From Pseudomonas gozinkensis (GTDB lineage: Bacteria; Pseudomonadota; Gammaproteobacteria; Pseudomonadales; Pseudomonadaceae), in assembly GCF_014863585.1 (NCBI RefSeq), contig NZ_CP062253.1, positions 5,455,001 through 5,519,000 on the forward strand: a stretch of DNA of 64,000 nt. The letters run 5' to 3'. Made by a program: the position numbers and the translations under genes. Below are positions 8,371-17,914 of the stretch, in pieces (the stretch's first letter is position 1; every line of letters starts with the position of its first letter). Under the pieces are notes generated by a model that saw only the letters and a list, made by a program, of their open reading frames with translations, ran no database searches and was not told the DNA's origin.

Positions 8371-10512
8371 ATGAAGTTCAAGTCGATCCAGTTTTCCGTG
8401 GCGGCCCTGGCCGGCGCCATCGTACTCAGCGTAGTCGCCGCGCTGGTGCTGTATGCGCTGTTCTCCGGTGCCCGCACCCAGGAGATGGTCCAGCAACGGA
8501 CCCAGGCCCAGTTCGAGCAAGTCATCGAACAGCGCCTGACGTCGCTGGCACAGACCCAGGTCAGCCAGATCCAGCGCGAACTGGAAGCGCCGCTGTTGAT
8601 TGCCGGCGGGCTGGTACGCGTCAACGCCCTGCTCGGCACGCCGGGCGCCGACGGCCAGCCGCGACTGACCGTCAGCCGTGAGCAACTGATCAGCCTGATC
8701 AAGGAAAACGTCGAGAAGAACCCGAAGATTCTCGGCACCTACATCGGTTGGGAAAAGAACGCACTCGACCACAACGATTCGGCCTACGTCGGCACCAGCG
8801 TGGTCGGCATCGACGCCGCCAACGGGCGTTTCCTGCCGTGGTGGTTCCGCAATGACGACGGCACCCTGGGCCTGGACAAACTGGTGGACGTCGACGACCA
8901 GAAAGTCCTGTCCACCGGCGTGCGCGCCAGCGAGTACTACCTGTGCTCGAAAGAAACCAAGAAATCCTGCGTGATCGATCCCGCCCCGTACAAGGTCGGC
9001 GACAAGATCGTCATGCTCGCCTCCTTTATTGAGCCGATCATGCTCAACGGCACGTTCCAGGGCATCGTCGGCGCCGACCTGTCGGTGAACTTCATCCAGG
9101 AAATGCTCCTGGGCGCCAACCAGAAGCTGTACAGCGGCGCCGGGCAAATGGCCCTGATCGGCGGCAACGGCCGGATCGTCGCCTACACCAAGGACCCGAG
9201 CAAATTCGGCGAGAAGGTCAGCGACATCCTCGACGCCCAGCAGATTGCCAACATGGCCAATCTCAAACGCGGCGAAGTGACGTACACCGTCAATAAAGAG
9301 CAAGGCCGGATCGAGTTGTACCTGCCGTTCGGCATCGGCCAGACCGACGCGCGCTGGACACTGATGCTGCAACTGCCGCTCGACGCGGTGATGGCCGACC
9401 TGCAAAAGCTCCAAGGCGACCTCGACGCCCAGCGCAAATCCGACACCTTCGGCATGGCCATGGTCGGCCTGATCATCGCCGGCCTCGGCCTGCTGGTGAT
9501 CTGGCTGGTGGGCCACGGCATCGCCCGTCCGCTCAAACAAATGGTGACCATGCTTGATGACATCGCTCAGGGCGAAGGCGACCTGACCCGTCGCTTGAGC
9601 AGTGACCGCAATGACGAACTCGGTTCAATTGCCAAAGGCTTCAATACCTTCCTCGCCAAATTGCAGGGGATGATCACGCAGGTGGTGTCGTCGGTGCAGA
9701 GCGTCAGCGATTCCTCGGAGCACACGGCGGACATCGCGATCCGTACCAATATCGGCATTCAGAAGCAGATGGCCGAAATCGATCAGGTCGCCACCGCCGT
9801 GCAGGAAATGACCGCCACCGCGCAAGACGTGGCGCGCAACGCGACCCAGGCAGCGCAAGCGGCCAGCCATGCCGATCAGGCGGCCAGTCAGGGCATGCAG
9901 ATCGTGCGCGACACTTCCAATTCGATTGGCGTGCTGGCCGTGGAAATCGGCAAGGCCGTGGACGTGGTGCAGACGCTGGCCAAGGACAGCGAGAACATCA
10001 ACGCGATCCTCATTGCCATTCGCGGCATCGCCGAGCAGACCAACCTGCTGGCCCTCAACGCGGCGATCGAAGCGGCCCGTGCTGGTGAACAAGGACGCGG
10101 TTTCGCGGTAGTGGCTGACGAGGTGCGCAACCTGGCGCAGAAGACCCAGAAGGCCACCGAAGAAATCCAGAGCATGATCCAGCAACTGCAACAGGGCACC
10201 CGCGATGTGGTGCGGGTCATGGAAGACAGCCAGAACCGCACCGACGAAAGCGTGCAGCACGCGGCGAAGGCAGCCGAAGCGCTGGAGACCATTACCCAGG
10301 CGGTGTCGGTAATCAACGACATGAACACCCAGATCGCCAGCGCCGCCGAGGAACAGAGCGCGGTGGCCGACGACATCAATCGCAACGTGATCAATATCGG
10401 TCAGGTGGCGAATGAGGTGGCGGGTGGTGCCGATGAATCGAGCTCGGCGAGTGCCGATCTGACCAAACTGGCGGAGCAGCAGCGGCGGTTGATCAATCAG
10501 TTCAAGGTCTGA
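8371..10512 (+). CDS. Methyl-accepting chemotaxis protein with periplasmic dCache domain
   Basis: This 713-residue transmembrane chemoreceptor has TM1 at about 10-30, a periplasmic double-Cache ligand domain at about 40-350, TM2 at 361-380, HAMP at about 384-436 and a cytoplasmic signalling coiled coil to the end. The hairpin tip that contacts CheA and CheW is visible ([20 protein letters not shown] from residue 555). Cys192 and Cys200 in the ligand domain could form a disulfide. The layout fits Pseudomonas amino-acid or polyamine receptors of the Pct/McpU type. The ligand cannot be assigned by eye. There is no C-terminal CheR-binding pentapeptide. About 260 bases of non-coding DNA upstream should hold its promoter. 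Confidence 0.93.
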   Translation: MKFKSIQFSVAALAGAIVLSVVAALVLYALFSGARTQEMVQQRTQAQFEQVIEQRLTSLAQTQVSQIQRELEAPLLIAGGLVRVNALLGTPGADGQPRLTVSREQLISLIKENVEKNPKILGTYIGWEKNALDHNDSAYVGTSVVGIDAANGRFLPWWFRNDDGTLGLDKLVDVDDQKVLSTGVRASEYYLCSKETKKSCVIDPAPYKVGDKIVMLASFIEPIMLNGTFQGIVGADLSVNFIQEMLLGANQKLYSGAGQMALIGGNGRIVAYTKDPSKFGEKVSDILDAQQIANMANLKRGEVTYTVNKEQGRIELYLPFGIGQTDARWTLMLQLPLDAVMADLQKLQGDLDAQRKSDTFGMAMVGLIIAGLGLLVIWLVGHGIARPLKQMVTMLDDIAQGEGDLTRRLSSDRNDELGSIAKGFNTFLAKLQGMITQVVSSVQSVSDSSEHTADIAIRTNIGIQKQMAEIDQVATAVQEMTATAQDVARNATQAAQAASHADQAASQGMQIVRDTSNSIGVLAVEIGKAVDVVQTLAKDSENINAILIAIRGIAEQTNLLALNAAIEAARAGEQGRGFAVVADEVRNLAQKTQKATEEIQSMIQQLQQGTRDVVRVMEDSQNRTDESVQHAAKAAEALETITQAVSVINDMNTQIASAAEEQSAVADDINRNVINIGQVANEVAGGADESSSASADLTKLAEQQRRLINQFKV

Positions 10513-10516
10513 CCGA

Positions 10517-11140
10517 TCAGGCCGGAGTCAGGCACTCCGGCCCGTTGAGTTTCGGATCATTGACCAGATTCGCCAGCACCCGCTCGCGCAAGGCGGCGGG
10601 TTCGCTGGCGAGCAGGCCTTGCAGAACATGCAACGGTGTTGCCGGGTCGAGCCATGCTGCCTGCCCCGCCTCGTCAAGAATCAACGGCCGGCGCTGACTG
10701 GCCGCCGGCTGGGTAATCACCGCGGTGCTCAGCCACACCTGTTCCTGCACCGGGTACGCTTCCCAGATCGCCGCAAAAAACAGCGAAGCCCCCTCCCCCG
10801 GCGTCAACCAGTACGGCCGCTTGCGCACGTTGCCGCGCCATTCGTAGAAACCGTTGGCCGGCAGCAGACAGCGGCGCAGGCGCAGGGCTTCGCGAAACAT
10901 CGGTTGTTCGGCGACGGTTTCAGCCCGGGCGTGGGCCGGCGTGCGTGACAGGTCGGTCAGCCACGGCGGTGTCAGCCCCCAACGGGCACGGGCCAGGGTG
11001 CGCTGGCCGTCGGGTTCGGCGCGCAGCATCAACACCGAATCGTTGGGTGAAATGTTCCACTGCGCCTGCTGATCGGCAGGAAAACCTGGCAGGCTCGCGA
11101 AATCGCGGTTCCAGCGAAACAGGGCATAACGTCCACACAT
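10517..11140 (-). CDS. SRAP-domain protein (YedK/HMCES family) with altered active site
   Basis: SRAP proteins shield abasic sites in single-stranded DNA by forming a DNA-protein crosslink through Cys2. This 207-residue member keeps Cys2 (MCGRYALF), WGL (54-56) and the catalytic glutamate in GFYEW (E100). Two other active-site positions differ. The asparagine of the usual NARAET motif is His70 here (AHARAET). The conserved histidine before RMP is absent: the segment reads ITQPAASQRRP and is about three residues shorter. Cys2 crosslinking may survive, while crosslink reversal or autoproteolysis may not. It is convergent with the chemoreceptor gene, with only 4 bases between stops. The start is fixed because Cys must be residue 2. 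Confidence 0.88.
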   Translation of the reverse strand: MCGRYALFRWNRDFASLPGFPADQQAQWNISPNDSVLMLRAEPDGQRTLARARWGLTPPWLTDLSRTPAHARAETVAEQPMFREALRLRRCLLPANGFYEWRGNVRKRPYWLTPGEGASLFFAAIWEAYPVQEQVWLSTAVITQPAASQRRPLILDEAGQAAWLDPATPLHVLQGLLASEPAALRERVLANLVNDPKLNGPECLTPA

Positions 11141-11176
11141 GGGGCAGCACGACTCACAAATAAAACGAACGCCAGC

Positions 11177-11437
11177 CTAACAGACCAGCGTCCCGGGATA
11201 GCTGTCCGGTTCATCGCCGGGCAGCGGCAGCGCGGCATTGTACGCACTGATCAGCTCGCGGGCGTATTCGGCCTGGTCGTTATCGACCGACAGTCCCAAC
11301 AGACCAAAGATCGGCAATTCCCCCGTGCCGCCCAGCAGATCGCGCCCCACCAGATGCGCCTCGATGCCTTCGCTGGCGAGCATGCCCTTGAGCATCTCGC
11401 CTTCCATCAGGTTTTCCGGCTCGTAGATTCGCTGCAT
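11177..11437 (-). CDS. DUF2007 domain protein
   Basis: A small 86-residue cytoplasmic protein with the DUF2007 fold, described as a putative signal-transducing domain of the ACT/GlnB-like shape. The opening MQRIYEPENLMEGEMLKGML and the segment around LVGRDLLGG are characteristic. It lies 9 bases downstream of the CPXCG protein gene on the same strand and the two are probably co-transcribed. No catalytic residues are recognisable and its function is unknown. Confidence 0.85.
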   Translation of the reverse strand: MQRIYEPENLMEGEMLKGMLASEGIEAHLVGRDLLGGTGELPIFGLLGLSVDNDQAEYARELISAYNAALPLPGDEPDSYPGTLVC

Positions 11438-11446
11438 GGGCGCGCC

Positions 11447-11629
11447 TCACTCGTTTTCGCTGAAGACTTCCAGAAACCAGTCCTCTCCATGGACCTGCAA
11501 CACAAAGGTGATCGGCCGACAGCACACCTGACAGTCTTCGATATAGGTCTGGTCGCCAGCGGAGAGATCCACGGTCGTCTCGACCTCTTCACCACAATAC
11601 GGACATTCATATACTGCGCTTTCCAGCAT
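11447..11629 (-). CDS. CPXCG motif-containing cysteine-rich protein
   Basis: The 60-residue protein carries CPYCG at residues 9-13 and a second pair, CQVCCRP, at about 33-39. Together these form a likely zinc ribbon. The family is common in gammaproteobacteria and has no known function. It is the first gene of a two-gene leftward unit with the DUF2007 protein and divergent from the acyltransferase gene. Confidence 0.85.
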   Translation of the reverse strand: MLESAVYECPYCGEEVETTVDLSAGDQTYIEDCQVCCRPITFVLQVHGEDWFLEVFSENE

Positions 11630-11654
11630 CGCGGTCTCCCGGGTGACTTGTGCG

Positions 11655-11660
11655 TATAAT
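11655..11660 (+). promoter_or_regulatory. Likely -10 element of the acyltransferase gene
   Basis: A perfect TATAAT preceded by TG two bases upstream, in the gap between the divergent CPXCG gene and the acyltransferase. No good -35 hexamer lies 16-18 bp upstream, so it would work as a near-extended -10 promoter with a 5' leader of about 105 nt. Confidence 0.4.
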
Positions 11661-11771
11661 CGCCGGTCTATTTGCAGGGCTATTTTTGTCTGGCTACTTT
11701 TTCAGACCGTGCCCCGTTGGTTTTCGATCAAAACCTTTACTTACCCTAGCCGTTTCCAACAAGAGAGCATG

Positions 11772-12935
11772 ATGGGCGAATTCGATGCCATCCGACCTTA
11801 CGACGACAGCGAAGTACCTGCGGTACTGGCGCGACTGCTCGGCGACAAGGCGTTTCTAGATATCCTCACCCACTTCCGCTTCCCGCGTTTTGCCGGTGCC
11901 TTCGGCTGGATGCTCAAACCACTTATAGCCCATCGGCTGCGTCGTGAGTTTGCCGACGTGACCTCCGTGGCCACTTTGCAGGACAAGGTCGAGTTCTACG
12001 TCGACCACACCATCGAGCGCGCCACCGACGGCGTGACCTACACCGGCGTCGAGCAATTCAAGTCCGGCAGCGCCTATCTGTTCATCGCCAATCACCGTGA
12101 CATCGTGATGGACCCTGCCTTCGTCAACTACGCGGTGTACCACGCCGGCCTGCCGACGCCGCGCATCGCGATTGGCGACAACCTGCTGCAAAAGCCGTTC
12201 GTCAGCGATCTGATGCGTCTGAACAAGAGCTTCATCGTTCATCGCTCGATCACCGGGCGCCGCGAGAAAATGGCCGCCTATCAACTGCTGTCGGCGTACA
12301 TCAACCACTCGATCCGCAACGACTGCGCCTCGATCTGGATCGCCCAGGCCGAAGGCCGGGCCAAGGACGGCGACGACCGTACCGAGTCGGCGATCCTCAA
12401 GATGTTCCACATGAGCCGCAAGGACGAGCCGTTCGGCGAAGTGATTCAGTCGCTGAACCTGACCCCGGTGTCGATCAGCTACGAATACGACCCGTGCGAC
12501 CAGGCCAAGGCCCGCGAGCTGTACATCCGCGCCACCACCGGCACCTACAGCAAGGCGCCGGGCGAGGATGACGTGAGCATCGCCAAGGGCATCACCGGCT
12601 ACAAGGGCCGGGTGCACGTGAACTTCGCCGCGCCGATCACCGAATTGTTCGAAGACACCAAGCAATTGGCGGTCGAAATGGACAAGCAGATTCTCGGCGG
12701 CTATCGCCTGTTCCCGGTGCATTACCTGGCGTACGCGCAGTGGGCGGATGCCGATCCGCAGCTGAACGTACCCAAGGCTGCCGAGGTGTTCGGTGCCGAG
12801 GAGCTGGCCAAGGCCCAGGAAGAATGGCAGAACCGTCTGGACGCCTGCCCCGAGGAGCACCGTCCGTATCTGGTGCTGCAATATGCGACGCCGGTGCGCA
12901 ATCAGTACCGGGTCAAGGCTGGACTGCCGCTGTAA
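11772..12935 (+). CDS. PlsC-like 1-acyl-sn-glycerol-3-phosphate acyltransferase family protein
   Basis: The 387-residue protein has an acyltransferase block with NHRDIVMD at 107-114, where His108 is the predicted catalytic base. Classical PlsC and PlsB have HX4D; here the aspartate after His is one residue further on (D114), a variant seen in related HRDI-type members. The C-terminal 150 residues have no obvious membrane segment. It probably acts on a phospholipid precursor at the inner membrane, but the acceptor is uncertain. Two ATGs are adjacent (11769 and 11772); the second is better spaced from the AGAGAG ribosome site. The frame is open back to 11643 without family similarity. A strong terminator follows. 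Confidence 0.75.
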   Translation: MGEFDAIRPYDDSEVPAVLARLLGDKAFLDILTHFRFPRFAGAFGWMLKPLIAHRLRREFADVTSVATLQDKVEFYVDHTIERATDGVTYTGVEQFKSGSAYLFIANHRDIVMDPAFVNYAVYHAGLPTPRIAIGDNLLQKPFVSDLMRLNKSFIVHRSITGRREKMAAYQLLSAYINHSIRNDCASIWIAQAEGRAKDGDDRTESAILKMFHMSRKDEPFGEVIQSLNLTPVSISYEYDPCDQAKARELYIRATTGTYSKAPGEDDVSIAKGITGYKGRVHVNFAAPITELFEDTKQLAVEMDKQILGGYRLFPVHYLAYAQWADADPQLNVPKAAEVFGAEELAKAQEEWQNRLDACPEEHRPYLVLQYATPVRNQYRVKAGLPL

Positions 12936-12953
12936 GCGCTGTCGGCCAGATAC

Positions 12954-12981
12954 AAAAACGGCGCCTTCGGGCGCCGTTTTT
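12954..12981. terminator. Bidirectional rho-independent terminator
   Basis: An ACGGCGCC/GGCGCCGT stem with a TTCG tetraloop is flanked by A5 and T5. It serves the acyltransferase on the plus strand and the small membrane protein gene on the minus strand. Confidence 0.92.
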
Positions 12982-12984
12982 CGT

Positions 12985-13263
12985 TCAGAAGCGGGTACTG
13001 ATCCAGGACACCAGCAACGCCAGGCCCAGACAGGCAAAACCGAAGCGGTAGAAGAAGCGGTTCATGCGCAGGGTCGCCCAATCGAGCACCGGCTCCTGAT
13101 CCGGCTGGTGCTGACGCTGGGCCGCGATACTGGCCATCGCCCGTTGTTCACGGCGGCGGGTCGCGTGCAGCAGCCAACTGCCGGGGAAGGCCAACAGCAG
13201 GGCCAGCAGGTTGATCAGTTTGGCGGGATGGGCGGTAAACAGCGTCATCAAGTGCAGCGACAT
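12985..13263 (-). CDS. Small conserved membrane protein, unknown function
   Basis: I do not recognise a named family. The 92-residue protein has two hydrophobic segments: about 12-31 (LINLLALLLAFPGSWLL) and about 71-88 (near GFACLGLALLVSWI). A basic, polar stretch separates them (ATRRREQRAMASIAAQRQ onwards). The frame runs 37 codons further upstream, but 13263 is chosen because GAGGT lies 6-8 nt before that ATG and the membrane segment then starts close to the N-terminus. It ends against the shared terminator. Confidence 0.65.
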   Translation of the reverse strand: MSLHLMTLFTAHPAKLINLLALLLAFPGSWLLHATRRREQRAMASIAAQRQHQPDQEPVLDWATLRMNRFFYRFGFACLGLALLVSWISTRF

Positions 13264-13456
13264 CACAGACCTCAATCTAGACCGGTATGGCGAACGCCAG
13301 ACCGACGACCGCGGCGCGGATTCTACCGAAACCCTCCCCGACTGCCCTAGCCTTTGCGACAAATAACCCGTCAATCGACCGATGGCTGTCCTGTGTCACG
13401 GCATCGTCATTTGTTTCAGTCACCCTGCGCGCCTCGAAACCGACACGGAACGCGAC

Positions 13457-13663
13457 ATGCTTCACGCTGAAAACCAGGATCGCCTGTACCTCATCTCTCC
13501 GTCCGACGAACAACAGACCCTCGTCGGCAGCCTGGCCTTCAATGTTCAGGACCGTCACTGGCTGGTGTATTGCGCCCTCGGCGGGCATCAGCATGCGGAC
13601 TTGCCCGAGACCGACCTGCTGACTGGCGTCAGCGTCCTCGACTTCTACTCACAAGCCGCCTGA
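13457..13663 (+). CDS. Small conserved hypothetical protein
   Basis: A 68-residue acidic, soluble protein (starting MLHAENQDRLYLIS). It shows no motif I can name. The frame is open for 25 codons further upstream. The start at 13457 is preferred because a GGAA lies about 10 nt ahead and the upstream part is Cys/His-rich shadow-like sequence. A strong bidirectional terminator directly after the stop supports a real gene. Confidence 0.55.
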   Translation: MLHAENQDRLYLISPSDEQQTLVGSLAFNVQDRHWLVYCALGGHQHADLPETDLLTGVSVLDFYSQAA

Positions 13664-13665
13664 AC

Positions 13666-13703
13666 GAAAAAGCCCGGGGCCATCACTGGCCCCGGGCTTT
13701 TTC
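13666..13703. terminator. Bidirectional rho-independent terminator
   Basis: A long stem (AGCCCGGGGCCA with its complement, TCAC loop) flanked by A5 and T5 lies between two convergent genes. Confidence 0.93.
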
Positions 13704-13718
13704 ACATCAGCCGAATAC

Positions 13719-14303
13719 TTACTCGGCGAGGATCTGACCCACGGTCGGATCCTTGAACAGGCGGGTCAGCGCATCGCTCAGCACGTCGCTGACCAGTTTG
13801 GTGTTGGTTTCCTGATTCGGCGCCATGCCGAAACGCTGGTCCAGCGAGGCACCGTAACGACCGCTGTAGCGACGGTTGCCGCTCTGCACGTCGGAACGGA
13901 AGGTCGCGCCGATGGTGGCTTCGGTGACGTACATACCTTCTTTCGGCGACTGGTATTTCAGTTCAGTCAGGGTCACGGTCAGTTGTGGAGCATTCATCGC
14001 GCCATTGGACGGGGTGAAGCCCAACAGACGCACGGCCGCTTCAGCCTGAGCCTGCAACTTCGGCAGGATCTGCTCGCGCTGCACGGTGATGGCGCTGGTT
14101 TCCGGGTACAGGCCGCCACGGGTGCCGAGGGTTGGTGACGGACGACCGTCGACCACGCGGACCACGACAGGCTGGCCATGGCCGACCGGTGCCAGCTGAG
14201 TGGTCAGCTTCGGTTCCGGGCTCAGTTGTTGCGGGCTGTGGGCGCAGCCAACCAGGGTCAAACTGGTCACAGTGATCAAACCGAACAACAGGCGTTGCAA
14301 CAT
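13719..14303 (-). CDS. YajG family lipoprotein
   Basis: The 194-residue protein has a lipoprotein signal peptide (MLQRLLFGLITVTSLTLVGC), lipidated at C20. It is followed by a periplasmic domain of the YajG type, with VVVRVVDGRP early in the mature part. YajG lipoproteins are envelope proteins of unknown role. The start at 14303 is supported by GGAGAGAAG a few bases upstream; the open frame extends 18 codons further back without signal-peptide character. Confidence 0.82.
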   Translation of the reverse strand: MLQRLLFGLITVTSLTLVGCAHSPQQLSPEPKLTTQLAPVGHGQPVVVRVVDGRPSPTLGTRGGLYPETSAITVQREQILPKLQAQAEAAVRLLGFTPSNGAMNAPQLTVTLTELKYQSPKEGMYVTEATIGATFRSDVQSGNRRYSGRYGASLDQRFGMAPNQETNTKLVSDVLSDALTRLFKDPTVGQILAE

Positions 14304-14493
14304 GCTCTTCTCTCCAGAATCAGGCACAGACAGGCCGGCAGTATAGCGGTGGGCCACTGTGGGTCACCAGCACTGAAATCTCTGACAAAACCCGCCGCCA
14401 GCGGTTCCTGTCACACATTCTTCACCCCCCATACACGTTCGCGTCACGGCCTTTTGACAATCTTGCTCACAGATCCCCAGAAGGAGCACTGCC

Positions 14494-14727
14494 ATGCGCT
14501 ATCTGATCTCGTTGTTCGCCCCACGCCCGCTGCACCGCAGCTTCGCCCTGCTCGACCGCAACGGCCATTGCCAGGCCTTCAAGCAATGCAGCCTGCAACC
14601 GATGGGTGACGGCTGGGTGGAAATCGAGGAAATCCGTCTCAACTGGCTGCACCAGCCGCTGCCCGCCAGCGCCCGGGTCGAACAGCAGCGCCCACGCGCA
14701 CGTGCCCAGGCGATGTTGAGCATCTGA
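14494..14727 (+). CDS. Small conserved Pseudomonas protein, unknown function
   Basis: A 77-residue, arginine-rich soluble protein (MRYLISLFAPRPLHRSFAL). A good ribosome site, AGAAGGAG, lies about 9 nt before the ATG. No domain is recognised. The gene stands alone: the YajG gene is divergent and the next 700 bases hold no convincing gene. Confidence 0.65.
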   Translation: MRYLISLFAPRPLHRSFALLDRNGHCQAFKQCSLQPMGDGWVEIEEIRLNWLHQPLPASARVEQQRPRARAQAMLSI

Positions 14728-15427
14728 CCGGATGCCTAATAAAAGTCATTAAACTCGACCAACTCCCCGCATTTCTTCGATACAATCTCCCCCCGATTAT
14801 AAGGACGTCTCCTGATCGGGCCCCGCAACAGCGTCAATGCGCTTGCATTGGCATCCAAATCGCCCACAGAGAGCCGCCCACACAGATCGAGTGAAGCTGG
14901 CGTGCTTGCTGTTTCCCTGGCAAATCCCGCTTTTCGCGAATCTGCAGAGCTGTCATGACGCTCGGCCACTGAGTTGTTTGCCCCTCCGGGCACGGTGCCA
15001 GCCCCGGACAGCCCTTTTTGAGGTTCACGTCTTCAAAAGAGCGTGAAAAAAACGGGTTTTCACAACTTCACAAGAGTGTGGCGAGCAAATGAATAGTTTT
15101 GCGTCTGAACATGCACCATTAGCGTCTGAAACAGCCCAACGACACAGGAACGGGAACGCCTCGAATACCGGAGCCTGAAGCCTGTCCGCTACGGATTTGG
15201 TTGCACAAACGGATGTCTCGACCATAAGTCGAATTGCCAGCCCCGTGCCGAAATGAGTTCATGGGACTCTTGAAGCCAGGCCGCACGCATCCGTCGAAGT
15301 TGCGAAAAATTGCGAAGATTCGGACATGGCAAACCTGACCAAGGATACCCGGGGCTTAACTGACCTGCCCTGAACGCCTGGCAGCCATGCCGACAATTTG
15401 GTGCTGCAGATTTTGGAGACGCGTTAA
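14728..15427. other. 700-bp gap upstream of mqo with no convincing gene
   Basis: Short frames exist on both strands, but none has the codon pattern of its neighbours. Visible structure: a hairpin with CCCCGAT/ATCGGG arms near 14793-14821; a possible -10 TACAAT at 14781; a 29-codon frame at 15089-15178 (MNSFASEHAPLASETAQ) behind a weak GAG site; and a direct repeat TTGCGAAAAATTGCGAA near 15300. It may hold a long mqo leader, a small RNA or a decayed gene. I cannot choose between these. Confidence 0.4.
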
Positions 15428-16936
15428 ATGGCGCATAACGAAGCAGTCGACGTAGTTCTGGTTGGGGCCGGCATCATGAGTGCCACCCTCGCAGTACTGC
15501 TCAAGGAACTCGACCCGGCGATCAAGCTGGAAGTCGTCGAGCTGATGGATTCCGGTGCCGCGGAGAGTTCCAACCCATGGAACAACGCCGGTACCGGCCA
15601 CGCCGGCCTGTGCGAGCTGAACTACACGCCGCAGGCTGCCGACGGCACCGTCGACATCAAGAAAGCCGTGCACATCAACACCCAGTTCGAGGTGTCGAAG
15701 CAATTCTGGTCGTACCTGACCAAAAAGGGCACGTTCGGCTCGTGCAAATCCTTCATCAGCCCGGTTCCACACCTGAGCTATGTCGAAGGCGAAAAAGGCG
15801 TTTCATTCCTCAAGGAACGCTTCAACGTATTGCACAAGCACCACGCCTTCGCCGACATGGAATACACCGAAGACAAGGCGAAGATGGCCGAGTGGATGCC
15901 GCTGATGATGCCGGGTCGTCCGAAAGACCAGGTACTCGCCGCCACCCGCGTGATCAACGGCACCGACGTCAACTTCGGCGCCCTGACCAATCAGTTGCTC
16001 AAGCACCTGACCAGCGCACCCGATGCCCAGGTCAAGTACTGCAAGCGCGTGACCGGCCTCAAGCGTAACGCCAACGGCTGGACCGTCAGCATCAAGGACG
16101 TCAACAGCGGCAGCAGCCGTGAAGTCGACGCCAAATTCGTATTCCTCGGCGCCGGTGGCGCGGCCCTGCCGCTGCTGCAAGCTTCGGGCATCGAAGAAAG
16201 CAAAGGCTTCGGCGGCTTCCCGATCAGCGGCCAGTGGCTGCGTTGCGACAACCCGGAAGTGGTCAAGCATCACCAGGCCAAGGTTTACAGCCAGGCCGCC
16301 GTGGGTTCGCCACCGATGTCGGTGCCGCACCTGGACACCCGCGTGGTCGACGGCAAGAAATCCCTGCTGTTCGGGCCATACGCCGGTTTCACCACCAAGT
16401 TCCTCAAGCACGGCTCCTTCATGGACCTGCCGCTGTCGGTTCGCGCCGGCAACATCGGGCCGATGCTGGCTGTGGCGAAAAACAACATGGACCTGACCAA
16501 GTACCTGGTCAGCGAAGTGATGCAGTCGATGGAACAGCGCCTGGAATCCCTGCGCCGTTTCTACCCGGAGGCGAAAGCCGAAGACTGGCGCCTGGAAGTG
16601 GCCGGCCAACGGGTGCAGATCATCAAGAAAGACCCGAAAAAAGGCGGCATCCTGCAGTTCGGTACCGAACTGGTCGCCGCGAAGGACGGCTCCCTCGCCG
16701 CCCTGCTCGGCGCTTCGCCAGGCGCTTCGGTGACCGTTTCGATCATGCTGGAACTGATCGAGAAATGCTTCCCGGCCAAGGCCAAGGGTGAGTGGGCTGC
16801 CAAACTGGCGGAAATCTTCCCGGCCCGTGAAAAGGTCCTGGAAACCGACGCTGCGCTGTATCGCAAGATCAACACGCAAAACAACGTCGCGCTGGAACTG
16901 GTTGAAGCCAGCAACGAGACCGAAAGCTACGCCTGA
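15428..16936 (+). CDS. mqo: Malate:quinone oxidoreductase
   Basis: This 502-residue, FAD-dependent peripheral membrane enzyme oxidises malate to oxaloacetate and passes electrons to the quinone pool, working in the TCA cycle of pseudomonads. The FAD-binding GAGIMS is at 13-18, followed by the Mqo signature [20 protein letters not shown] near residues 49-68. Length is normal for Mqo (about 490-530). GGAG lies 9-12 nt before the ATG. The 700-bp upstream gap suggests substantial regulation. A strong terminator follows. Confidence 0.96.
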   Translation: MAHNEAVDVVLVGAGIMSATLAVLLKELDPAIKLEVVELMDSGAAESSNPWNNAGTGHAGLCELNYTPQAADGTVDIKKAVHINTQFEVSKQFWSYLTKKGTFGSCKSFISPVPHLSYVEGEKGVSFLKERFNVLHKHHAFADMEYTEDKAKMAEWMPLMMPGRPKDQVLAATRVINGTDVNFGALTNQLLKHLTSAPDAQVKYCKRVTGLKRNANGWTVSIKDVNSGSSREVDAKFVFLGAGGAALPLLQASGIEESKGFGGFPISGQWLRCDNPEVVKHHQAKVYSQAAVGSPPMSVPHLDTRVVDGKKSLLFGPYAGFTTKFLKHGSFMDLPLSVRAGNIGPMLAVAKNNMDLTKYLVSEVMQSMEQRLESLRRFYPEAKAEDWRLEVAGQRVQIIKKDPKKGGILQFGTELVAAKDGSLAALLGASPGASVTVSIMLELIEKCFPAKAKGEWAAKLAEIFPAREKVLETDAALYRKINTQNNVALELVEASNETESYA

Positions 16937-16948
16937 TTCGGCGCCATG

Positions 16949-16987
16949 AAAAACGCCCCGCACTCGGTGAGTGCGGGGCGTTTTTTT
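16949..16987 (+). terminator. Rho-independent terminator of mqo
   Basis: An 11-bp perfect stem (CGCCCCGCACT with its complement, CGGTG loop) is followed by T7 and preceded by A5, so it can also serve the convergent PA4642-family gene. Confidence 0.93.
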
Positions 16988-17011
16988 ATGCCTGTGGAAA
17001 ACTTCGTGCTA

Positions 17012-17299
17012 TCAGCCGCGTGCTTTCTCGATCAGCTCGATGTATTCCGGGGCGTTGCGCTGATCGCGGATCTGGTCGACGAAGGTCTTGCCGTGCTCGT
17101 CCTTGCCGTCCACGTCATAACCGGCTGCAACGAAGAACGTCAGGAAACGCTCGAAATCGTCGATGCGCAGGCCACGGTAAGCCTTGACCAGTTTGTGCAG
17201 CGACGGCGAGGTGGCGTCGACCGGCTCAAAATCGAGGAACAGCTTGATCTGCTCATCGCCGATCTCGTCACCAATCACTTGCTTCTTATCTTTACGCAT
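17012..17299 (-). CDS. PA4642 family protein
   Basis: A 95-residue soluble, charged protein (MRKDKKQVIGDEIGDEQIKL). It matches the conserved Pseudomonas family named after P. aeruginosa PA4642, which also lies next to mqoB. No function is known. It is convergent with mqo and 63 bases downstream of the exported hypothetical protein gene on the same strand. Confidence 0.8.
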   Translation of the reverse strand: MRKDKKQVIGDEIGDEQIKLFLDFEPVDATSPSLHKLVKAYRGLRIDDFERFLTFFVAAGYDVDGKDEHGKTFVDQIRDQRNAPEYIELIEKARG

Positions 17300-17362
17300 T
17301 GCCGACTCCAGCTCGCAGACATTTCACGGGGCGGGCAGTTTACCCCTGCGCAGGCACAAGGC

Positions 17363-17842
17363 TCAACGCGAGCGCGTGCTGCCGGTGTGCAAATCGGCCC
17401 AGATGTGGCCGTTGGCGTAGGTCAGGAACTGGCAATACACGGTGTCATTGCGCAACAGATCGATCACCACCCGGTACTGGGCCAGCGGGTAGAACAGCGT
17501 CAGGGTCTTGCTCTTGTCGTCATACACCGGTTTTTTCAGACTTTTGCTTTCGCCATCGAAGTTGACCAGCACCTGATTGATCGTCGCGCCCTTGTTCAGG
17601 GACTTGCCCTTGAGGCGGATCATCAATGGCGACGTGACCGGAATCGGCTGCTGATTGGACTGACGCTGGGCCCCCACGACCACTGAATAATCGGTGACCT
17701 GCAACAGTTGCTGCTGCTCGGGTTCGGCATCGCGCAGGGTCAGGTCGTCCGGCGGCAGGAATTGGCTGTGCATCGGGGCGGCGGCCAGGGGCAGGCTGAG
17801 GGTCAGCAACAGGGCGGCGCAGCTGCGGATCAAGAGGCTCAT
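17363..17842 (-). CDS. Exported protein of unknown function
   Basis: The 159-residue protein has a Sec signal peptide (about 1-22, MSLLIRSCAALLLTLSLPLA then AA). The mature domain of alternating polar and hydrophobic stretches is likely beta-rich and periplasmic. I do not recognise a family beyond conservation among pseudomonads. It carries no lipobox. A REP pair lies just upstream, so its promoter must sit in the 70 bases before the start or beyond the repeat. Confidence 0.65.
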   Translation of the reverse strand: MSLLIRSCAALLLTLSLPLAAAPMHSQFLPPDDLTLRDAEPEQQQLLQVTDYSVVVGAQRQSNQQPIPVTSPLMIRLKGKSLNKGATINQVLVNFDGESKSLKKPVYDDKSKTLTLFYPLAQYRVVIDLLRNDTVYCQFLTYANGHIWADLHTGSTRSR

Positions 17843-17914
17843 GACAGGCTCCGGGGGGCGGGGCCGAGCACTCTAGCATGGGTATCGCGGATGGATCAGC
17901 ACACACAAAAACAA

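Noticed and set aside
8104..9540. A 478-codon minus-strand frame
   Set aside because: It overlaps the N-terminal half of a clear chemoreceptor gene and has no recognisable domain.
15089..15178. A 29-codon frame (MNSFASEHAPLASETAQ) upstream of mqo as a leader peptide
   Set aside because: The ribosome site is weak, there is no run of control codons and no adjacent attenuator hairpin. It is kept only as part of the gap description.
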